Assembly (NCBI GenBank): GCA_964597305.1
Contig: CAZQWU010000010.1
Span: 1 to 36,790, forward strand
DNA: 36,790 bases
DNA from: UBA7398 sp964597305
GTDB lineage: Bacteria > Actinomycetota > Actinomycetes > Nanopelagicales > Nanopelagicaceae
Direction: 5' to 3'
The position numbers were made by a program, and so were the translations under genes. The notes below the pieces were generated by a model. It saw only the letters and a list, made by a program, of their open reading frames with translations. It was not told the DNA's origin and did not search any database. Below are positions 31,914 to 36,790 of this stretch, piece after piece; the stretch's first letter is position 1; each line of letters begins with the position of its first letter.

Positions 31914-33505
31914 CACAACAGGATCGACGGCCAATTCGTAGAGCGCTCATCAGTGTTTATGACAAGACACGGCTCAAAGAACTTGGTGAAAAATTACATT
32001 CGGCAAAAATCACAATCATTTCTACGGGAAGCACGGCGTCATTTTTGCGTGAAGCAGGAATCCCCGTAACTCCAGTTGAAAATTACACAGGCTTTCCCGA
32101 AATTCTTGGCGGTCGCGTAAAAACTTTACATCCACGTATCCATGCCGGGCTCTTGGCAGATCAAAATAATCCTGCCCATGTGGAAGAACTCAAAAAACAC
32201 GATATCGAGACTTTTGATTTAGTCATTATCAATCTTTATCCTTTTGAAAAAACAATTGCTTCTGGCGCAACGATTGACGACTGTATCGAACAGATCGATA
32301 TTGGCGGTCCCGCAATGCTTCGTGGATCAGCGAAGAATCATGGCAGCGTTGCAGTGATCTCCGATCCCACTCAGTATGACCTGATTTATCGCGCCATAGA
32401 AAATGGTGGTTTTTCATTACAGGAACGACGGGAATTAGCTCTCGCTACCTTTCAAAAGACCGCACGGTATGACTCTGCCATCGAGGTGTGGTTATCACGT
32501 GTCTCAGGAAAATCACCAGAGCCCAATAAGCGTGAATTCATGACACAAAGTTGGGAGAAAGTTGCTGATCTACGATACGGAGAAAATCCACATCAAAGCG
32601 CTGCGCTTTATCGAGATCACGGTCCATCAATTGATTCTTATAATTCGAGTGTAACGAGCGGTGGATTAGCAGGCGCTGAACTTTTACACGGAAAAGCAAT
32701 GTCCTTTAATAATTACATTGATGCCGATGCCGCATGGCGTGCAGTGTGGGAGCATCATCAACCGGCTGTTGCGATTATTAAACATACAAATCCATGTGGC
32801 ATAGCAATTGGTTCGACAATTGCGGAGGCCTATCGCAAAGCACATGCCTGCGATTCGCTCTCTGCATTTGGCGGGGTTATTGCAGCCAATAGAGAAGTTA
32901 CCGAAGAAATGGCGCTCAATGTTTCCGAGGTATTTACTGAAGTAATTATTGCTCCCGCATTTGAAAGAAAAGCATTTGACATCTTGGCGAAGAAATCATC
33001 TCTTCGCATTGTGCAATTAGCGCAATCACAAAGACCATCCCACGAGATCAGACCAATCTTAGGTGGCGTACTCATTCAGTCAGTTGATGCCCTTGATGCT
33101 GAAGGAGATTCAGTTGCACACTGGCAACAGGTGAGTGGTGAAGTTGTCTCCGATGAGATCCTTGCCGATCTGCAGTTTGCCTGGCGGTCAGTTCGTTCGG
33201 TGAAAAGTAACGCCATTGTCTGTGCGCGTTATGGAGCGACAGTGGGAATTGGCATGGGCCAAGTCAATCGAGTGGATTCAGCTCGACTTGCAGTGTCCCG
33301 AGGTGGAAATCGAATATCCGGAAGTGTTGCTGCTAGTGATGCATTTTTTCCTTTTGCGGATGGACTCACCATTCTTACTGATGCGGGAGTTTGTGCAGTA
33401 GTTCAACCAGGTGGCAGCGTTCGAGATGAAGAGGTAATTGCTGCAGCGCAAGCCGCAGGTATTGCCATGTTTTTTACTGGTGTTCGTCACTTCTCCCATA
33501 CATAA
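31910..33505 (+). CDS. purH: Bifunctional AICAR transformylase / IMP cyclohydrolase
   Basis: Last two steps to IMP, cytosolic, 531 residues. GTG 31910 overlaps the purN stop by 4 nt, and AGGA stands about 6 nt upstream. The N-terminal MGS-like cyclohydrolase domain has ALISVYDKTRLKELGE, the ISTGSTASFL stretch and GRVKTLHPRIHAGLL. The C-terminal formyltransferase has DLRYGENPHQSAALY, KHTNPCGIA with the catalytic Lys-His, VKSNAIVCA, and SDAFFPFADG. It ends GVRHFSH, as in the family. Its product IMP is the substrate of the CBS-less GuaB encoded earlier in the window. Confidence 0.98.
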   Translation: MTQQDRRPIRRALISVYDKTRLKELGEKLHSAKITIISTGSTASFLREAGIPVTPVENYTGFPEILGGRVKTLHPRIHAGLLADQNNPAHVEELKKHDIETFDLVIINLYPFEKTIASGATIDDCIEQIDIGGPAMLRGSAKNHGSVAVISDPTQYDLIYRAIENGGFSLQERRELALATFQKTARYDSAIEVWLSRVSGKSPEPNKREFMTQSWEKVADLRYGENPHQSAALYRDHGPSIDSYNSSVTSGGLAGAELLHGKAMSFNNYIDADAAWRAVWEHHQPAVAIIKHTNPCGIAIGSTIAEAYRKAHACDSLSAFGGVIAANREVTEEMALNVSEVFTEVIIAPAFERKAFDILAKKSSLRIVQLAQSQRPSHEIRPILGGVLIQSVDALDAEGDSVAHWQQVSGEVVSDEILADLQFAWRSVRSVKSNAIVCARYGATVGIGMGQVNRVDSARLAVSRGGNRISGSVAASDAFFPFADGLTILTDAGVCAVVQPGGSVRDEEVIAAAQAAGIAMFFTGVRHFSHT

Positions 33506-33523
33506 GTCAGTAGAGAGAGTCAC

Positions 33524-33529
33524 TAAGAT
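33524..33529 (+). promoter_or_regulatory. Putative -10 element for a leaderless folD transcript
   Basis: TAAGAT lies 7 nt before the folD ATG (33537) in the 31-nt gap after purH. No ribosome binding site is seen. The same hexamer stands 6 nt before guaB. Confidence 0.5.
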
Positions 33530-33536
33530 AGATGTC

Positions 33537-34391
33537 ATGAGCGCACAACTTCTTGATGGAAAAAAAGTTGCGCAGTCGATTAAAGATGAATTGCGTTCTC
33601 AGGTATCGACACTGAAAGTGCAAGGGAAAATTCCAGGTTTAGGAACAATTCTGGTTGGAGATGATCCAGGCTCGCACGCCTATGTCAATGGTAAACATCA
33701 AGACTGCGCAGAGGTGGGAATTCATTCCATTCGAATTGATCTGCCCGCTTCTGCCACAGAGCGTGATGTTCTCTCAGCAGTTAACGAATTAAATAACGCG
33801 CCAGAATGCACCGGCTACATCGTCCAATTACCGTTACCTGCCACTACTCGCGCAGAGAAAATATTGGAAGCGATTGATCCACAAAAAGATGCAGACGGAT
33901 TACACCCTCTCAATCTTGGTCGACTCGTCATGAATGAACCTGCGCCATTGCCCTGCACACCGGCGGGCATTGTGGAACTTCTCAATCGATATTCCATTCC
34001 ACTAGATGGCGCAGAAGTTGTCATCATTGGCCGTGGCATTACAGTGGGACGACCACTGGGATTACTTCTGACTCGAAAGAGTGAGAATGCAACTGTGACG
34101 CTGGTTCATACCGGCACTCGAGATATTTCCCACCATACACAACAGGCCGACATTGTTATTGCTGCAGTCGGGCAACCACATTTTCTCAAACCAACGATGA
34201 TTAAGTCTGGTGCCGTGGTGATTGATGTTGGCATTACCCGAGTTGATGGAAGGCTTGTTGGCGATATTGACCCAGCAACATATGAGCGCGCTGCTTGGTA
34301 TTCACCCATGCCAGGTGGGGTTGGACCGATGACACGAGCTATGTTGCTGAAAAATGTTGTATCAGCAGTTCAGTCACAGAGTGCAAATTAA
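33537..34391 (+). CDS. folD: Methylenetetrahydrofolate dehydrogenase / methenyltetrahydrofolate cyclohydrolase
   Basis: Interconverts 5,10-methylene-, methenyl- and 10-formyl-THF, supplying formyl groups for PurN and PurH. 284 residues from ATG 33537; the frame is open further upstream, but only through purH sequence. LVGDDPGSHAYVNGKHQDCA holds the catalytic Lys53 (Y-V-x-x-K). VQLPLPATT and the ADGLHPLNLGRL stretch bind folate. IIGRGITVGRPLGLLL is the NADP site. YSPMPGGVGPMTRAML closes the domain. It is followed after 2 nt by the DUF3017 gene, the usual partner in Actinobacteria. Confidence 0.97.
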   Translation: MSAQLLDGKKVAQSIKDELRSQVSTLKVQGKIPGLGTILVGDDPGSHAYVNGKHQDCAEVGIHSIRIDLPASATERDVLSAVNELNNAPECTGYIVQLPLPATTRAEKILEAIDPQKDADGLHPLNLGRLVMNEPAPLPCTPAGIVELLNRYSIPLDGAEVVIIGRGITVGRPLGLLLTRKSENATVTLVHTGTRDISHHTQQADIVIAAVGQPHFLKPTMIKSGAVVIDVGITRVDGRLVGDIDPATYERAAWYSPMPGGVGPMTRAMLLKNVVSAVQSQSAN

Positions 34392-34393
34392 TC

Positions 34394-34627
34394 ATGATGA
34401 AATTTATTCCTCGCATGGGCTATCTCGTCATTGCCTTGGGCGTTGGCCTTGGCGCTCTCTCATTTTTCCGCTGGGGAGCTTTATCAATTGCGGGTGGCTT
34501 AATTCTTTACATCGCACCGTTTTTCAAAAGTAATTGGCGTATTCGTCGGATTGAGGTCATCATCTCAATCATTATCGCTGTGGCGCTGATAACAATCGCG
34601 TTAGTGCTCCCACACAGCAACCAGTAA
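34394..34627 (+). CDS. DUF3017 small membrane protein
   Basis: Small hydrophobic protein, 77 residues from ATG 34394 (ATG 34397 is equivalent), with three likely membrane segments: about residues 8-24, 27-42 and 53-71. A basic loop (KSNWRIRRIE) lies between the second and third. Size, topology and position between folD and mdh agree with DUF3017, a conserved actinobacterial family of unknown function. The folD stop is 2 nt upstream, so it is co-transcribed with folD. Confidence 0.8.
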   Translation: MMKFIPRMGYLVIALGVGLGALSFFRWGALSIAGGLILYIAPFFKSNWRIRRIEVIISIIIAVALITIALVLPHSNQ

Positions 34628-34629
34628 GG

Positions 34630-34794
34630 ATGCGATTTTCCTCAGTTGCTGCTGCGCAAGTAGGATTCCGAGTATCAGTCGACTTCCATTCTGTGGAGGT
34701 CAACCTGGTAGACCATAAGCAGGTAGACCATAAGCAGGAAGACCATAAGCAGGTAGATCATAAGGAGGCGCGATGGCGCGTTCAGGAAAAGTAA
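34630..34794 (+). CDS. Possible 54-codon leader ORF made largely of VDHKQ repeats
   Basis: An open frame runs from ATG 34630, 2 nt after the DUF3017 stop, through the hairpin and the tandem repeat array to TAA 34794, 22 nt inside mdh. The first 26 codons have no recognised motif. The array is read as three full VDHKQ-type pentapeptides (the third begins with Glu) and a fourth, VDHKE, followed by ARWRVQEK. AAGG abuts the ATG, too close for a normal ribosome binding site. If the promoter box at 34661 is the real one, the start codon would not be on the mdh message. It may be translated from folD read-through, or it may be non-coding. Confidence 0.25.
   Translation: MRFSSVAAAQVGFRVSVDFHSVEVNLVDHKQVDHKQEDHKQVDHKEARWRVQEK
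34661..34704 (+). promoter_or_regulatory. Putative mdh -10 box and 5' hairpin
   Basis: TAGGAT (34661-34666) fits TAnnnT and would start transcription near 34673. Just behind it, GTCGACTTCCA (34678-34688) and TGGAGGTCAAC (34694-34704) pair over 11 positions with one mismatch and one G-U around a TTCTG loop. No good -35 and no T-tract are present, so this reads as a 5' hairpin rather than a terminator. Confidence 0.4.
34707..34766. repeat. 4 x 15-bp tandem repeat in the mdh leader
   Basis: The unit is GGTAGACCATAAGCA. Copies lie at 34707-34721, 34722-34736 (identical), 34737-34751 (one change) and 34752-34766 (two changes). In the last copy AAGCA has become AAGGA, which together with the next GG forms the mdh Shine-Dalgarno AAGGAGG (34762-34768). 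Confidence 0.95.
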
Positions 34795-35729
34795 CGGTTA
34801 TTGGTTCTGGATTTTATGGTTCAACAACCGCACTTCGATTAGCTGAATATGACATATTTGAAACTGTTGTGCTCACCGATATTCTGGAAGGAAAACCAGA
34901 AGGCCTTGCCCTTGATATGAATCAATCGCGCTCCATTGAAGGTTTTGAAACTCGTGTGATTGGTGCGACCACGAGCCCTGATGGACAAGGGTATGAAGCA
35001 ACTGCAGATTCCGATGTCGTTGTCATCACGGCAGGACTTCCACGCAAACCTGGCATGAGCAGAATGGATCTCATTGGTGTGAATGCTGGAATTGTTCGTG
35101 GCGTTGCTGAGAATGTTGCAAAACATTCACCTAACGCAGTCATTATTGTTGTATCGAATCCACTTGATGAAATGACTGCGCTTGCACAAATTGCTACGAA
35201 ATTTCCCCACCACAGAGTGATGGGCCAAGCAGGCATGCTCGATACCGCTCGCTTCACACATTTCGTTGCCGAGAAATTACATGTGCCGGTAGGGAGTGTA
35301 AAAACCTTAACGTTGGGTTCGCACGGCGAGACGATGGTTCCAGTGCCCAGTCGTTGTACCGTTAATGGCAAGCCATTATCTGAATTACTAACAGAAACTG
35401 AAATTGGTGAACTTGTAGAACGCACTCGCAATGGTGGCGCTGAAGTTGTTGCCCTCCTCAAAACAGGATCGGCGTATTACGCACCATCTGCCGCAGCGGC
35501 ACGAATGGCAAAAGCAGTCATTACCGATTCTGGCGACGTGATGCCGGTCTGTGCCTGGGTAGATGGTCAATATGGAATTAGCGGGGTTTACCTCGGTGTT
35601 GAAGCTGCGATTGGCCGAAACGGTGTCAAGAATATTGTCGAAGGAAAACTCACTGATTCAGAATTAGCAGCATTAAAAACCGCTGCTGAAGCAGTCCGTG
35701 CAAAACAAGCCGATGTGAAAGATTTATAG
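34773..35729 (+). CDS. mdh: Malate dehydrogenase, lactate-dehydrogenase-like type
   Basis: NAD-dependent malate/oxaloacetate enzyme of the TCA cycle, 318 residues. VTVIGSGFYGSTTALRLAE is the Rossmann start. Asp36 of VVLTDI at the end of the second strand favours NAD. In the active site, PRKPGMSR has the Arg that selects malate over lactate, SNPLDEMT follows, LDTARF has the catalytic Asp, and GSHGETMVP has the catalytic His. This is the LDH-like MDH class. The class usual in Streptomyces at this place is the GAAGQIGY / E. coli-related one. AAGGAGG, 4 nt before the ATG and built from the last tandem repeat, gives the strongest ribosome binding site in the window. icd follows directly. Confidence 0.95.
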   Translation: MARSGKVTVIGSGFYGSTTALRLAEYDIFETVVLTDILEGKPEGLALDMNQSRSIEGFETRVIGATTSPDGQGYEATADSDVVVITAGLPRKPGMSRMDLIGVNAGIVRGVAENVAKHSPNAVIIVVSNPLDEMTALAQIATKFPHHRVMGQAGMLDTARFTHFVAEKLHVPVGSVKTLTLGSHGETMVPVPSRCTVNGKPLSELLTETEIGELVERTRNGGAEVVALLKTGSAYYAPSAAAARMAKAVITDSGDVMPVCAWVDGQYGISGVYLGVEAAIGRNGVKNIVEGKLTDSELAALKTAAEAVRAKQADVKDL

Positions 35730-35738
35730 GAGATACCA

Positions 35739-36790
35739 ATGAGCAAGATTAAAGTTCAAGGAACGGTCGTTGAATTAGACGGCGATGAAATGACCAGAAT
35801 TATCTGGAAATTTATTAAAGACCAATTAATCTTGCCTTACCTCGATATCAATCTTGATTACTATGATCTTGGAATCGAACACCGAGATGCAACCAATGAT
35901 CAAGTCACCATAGATTCAGCTCATGCGATTAAGAAACATGGTGTCGGAGTTAAATGCGCAACGATTACCCCAGATGAAGCGCGGGTAAAAGAATTTAGCC
36001 TGAAGCAAATGTGGAAATCTCCCAATGGAACGATTCGCAATATCCTCGGCGGCGTCATCTTCCGTGAACCAATCATCATCAAGAATGTTCCACGACTTGT
36101 GCCTCATTGGAGCAAACCAATTGTCATTGGCCGTCACGCCTTCGGAGATCAATATCGAGCAACCGATTTTCGAGTGCCTGGTAAGGGAAAACTGACCGTT
36201 ACATTTACGCCGGCCGATGGCTCTGATCCCATGGAATTTAATGTCTTTGATTTTCCAGGTTCTGGTGTTGCCATGACGATGTACAACTTGGACGATTCCA
36301 TTCGAGATTTCGCCCGAGCATCTTTCAATTATGGACTTGCCAGAAAGTTTCCGGTATTTCTCTCTACCAAGAACACCATTTTGAAAGCATATGACGGTCG
36401 ATTTAAAGATCTTTTCGCTGAAGTTTTCGAAGCAGAATTTAAAGATGAGTTTAAGAAAAACAACTTGGAGTATGACCACCGTCTTATTGATGACATGGTG
36501 GCAACCTCACTTCGTTGGGAGGGTGGTTATGTCTGGGCATGCAAGAATTACGATGGCGATGTTCAGTCTGACACCGTTGCACAGGGATACGGTTCGCTCG
36601 GTTTAATGACGTCAGTATTAATGACGCCAGATGGAAAGACCGTTGAAGCTGAAGCCGCTCATGGAACAGTCACGCGCCATTACCGCGACCACCAACAAGG
36701 AAAACCAACGTCGACCAACCCCATTGCATCAATCTTTGCCTGGACTCAAGGATTACAGCACCGTGCAAAACTTGATAACACTCCTGAACT
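35739..36790 (+). CDS. icd: NADP-dependent isocitrate dehydrogenase, 3' end cut by the window
   Basis: Oxidative decarboxylation of isocitrate to 2-oxoglutarate with NADP. 350 codons are present and open to the edge; relatives have about 405. It begins VQGTVVELDGDEMTRIIWKF, the mark of the homodimeric eukaryote-like class, also found as Icd1 in mycobacteria. KSPNGTIRNILGG binds isocitrate. The KNYDGDVQSD stretch carries metal-binding Asp residues. AAHGTVTRHY and TNPIASIFAW form the NADP site. AGGAG (35728-35732) overlaps the mdh stop and lies 6 nt before the ATG, so mdh and icd form one unit of two neighbouring TCA steps. Confidence 0.96.
   Translation, partial: MSKIKVQGTVVELDGDEMTRIIWKFIKDQLILPYLDINLDYYDLGIEHRDATNDQVTIDSAHAIKKHGVGVKCATITPDEARVKEFSLKQMWKSPNGTIRNILGGVIFREPIIIKNVPRLVPHWSKPIVIGRHAFGDQYRATDFRVPGKGKLTVTFTPADGSDPMEFNVFDFPGSGVAMTMYNLDDSIRDFARASFNYGLARKFPVFLSTKNTILKAYDGRFKDLFAEVFEAEFKDEFKKNNLEYDHRLIDDMVATSLRWEGGYVWACKNYDGDVQSDTVAQGYGSLGLMTSVLMTPDGKTVEAEAAHGTVTRHYRDHQQGKPTSTNPIASIFAWTQGLQHRAKLDNTPE

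Noticed and set aside
34922..35461. 179-codon open frame antisense to mdh
   Set aside because: It lies wholly inside mdh on the other strand, shows no family motif and no ribosome binding site, and is rich in Ser/Thr/Pro as expected from the complement of a GC-biased third position.
35916..36479. 187-codon open frame antisense to icd
   Set aside because: The plus strand carries an unmistakable isocitrate dehydrogenase running to the window edge; the antisense product has no recognisable domain.

Overview
The window is a compact, almost gap-free stretch of bacterial chromosome with mid-40s % GC by eye. Its gene content and order are those of a streamlined Actinobacterium. Three things point there: a WhiB-family iron-sulfur regulator, the GuaB/GuaB3 pair, and the order rplM-rpsI-glmM-glmS...alr...tsaE/B/D-groESL-whiB-guaB-guaB3-guaA-pcrA-(B12 mutase subunit)-sucCD-DUF6350-purN-purH-folD-DUF3017-mdh. 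From memory, this follows a much longer segment of Streptomyces and partly Mycobacterium chromosomes, with many intervening genes missing here. Low GC, 1-, 4- and 8-nt gene overlaps and lost domains suggest a small-genome freshwater lineage such as the acI/Nanopelagicales. That assignment is inference.

Layout. 1-1296: 3' part of an ABC-F ATPase. 1309-6201: ribosomal proteins L13 and S9, then GlmM and GlmS (UDP-GlcNAc precursor synthesis) and a PAP2 phosphatase. 6202-14272: acpS and alr, then a complete branched-chain-amino-acid-type ABC transporter (livG, livF, livH, livM, binding protein) and a secreted alpha/beta hydrolase, closed by a strong terminator. 14280-16790: the t6A tRNA-modification operon (tsaE, tsaB, rimI, tsaD) in 4-nt overlaps. 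16792-18960: a 4 x 15-bp tandem repeat, promoter, CIRCE-like operator, groES-groEL, shared terminator. 18982-20310: a WhiB3/WhiD-type regulator divergent from a MerR-type regulator with a CarH-like cobalamin-binding sensor half; the gap contains a clear promoter and a 21-bp inverted repeat. 20308-24764: guaB without its CBS domains, guaB3, guaA and a secreted cyclophilin. 24757-25491: PIG-L/LmbE deacetylase on the minus strand. 25546-34627: pcrA, small B12-binding mutase subunit, sucC, sucD, a DUF6350 membrane protein, purN, purH, folD, DUF3017. 34630-36790: an unusual leader with a hairpin and a second 4 x 15-bp tandem repeat, an LDH-type malate dehydrogenase, and the start of NADP isocitrate dehydrogenase, cut by the window edge.

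How it fits together. Most of the window is housekeeping: envelope precursors, purine synthesis (purN, purH, guaB, guaA) with folate C1 supply (folD), TCA enzymes (sucCD, mdh, icd), chaperones and t6A. The less ordinary parts are the transporter/hydrolase cassette between alr and tsaE, the putative B12-dependent (possibly light-responsive) regulator upstream of the guanine genes, the domain-reduced IMP dehydrogenase beside a GuaB3 lacking the usual catalytic cysteine, the two tandem-repeat leaders, and a recurring TAnnnT-N6/7-ATG arrangement that suggests leaderless transcripts. No rRNA, tRNA, CRISPR array, insertion sequence or prophage was seen. No stretch longer than about 180 bases lacks a gene.
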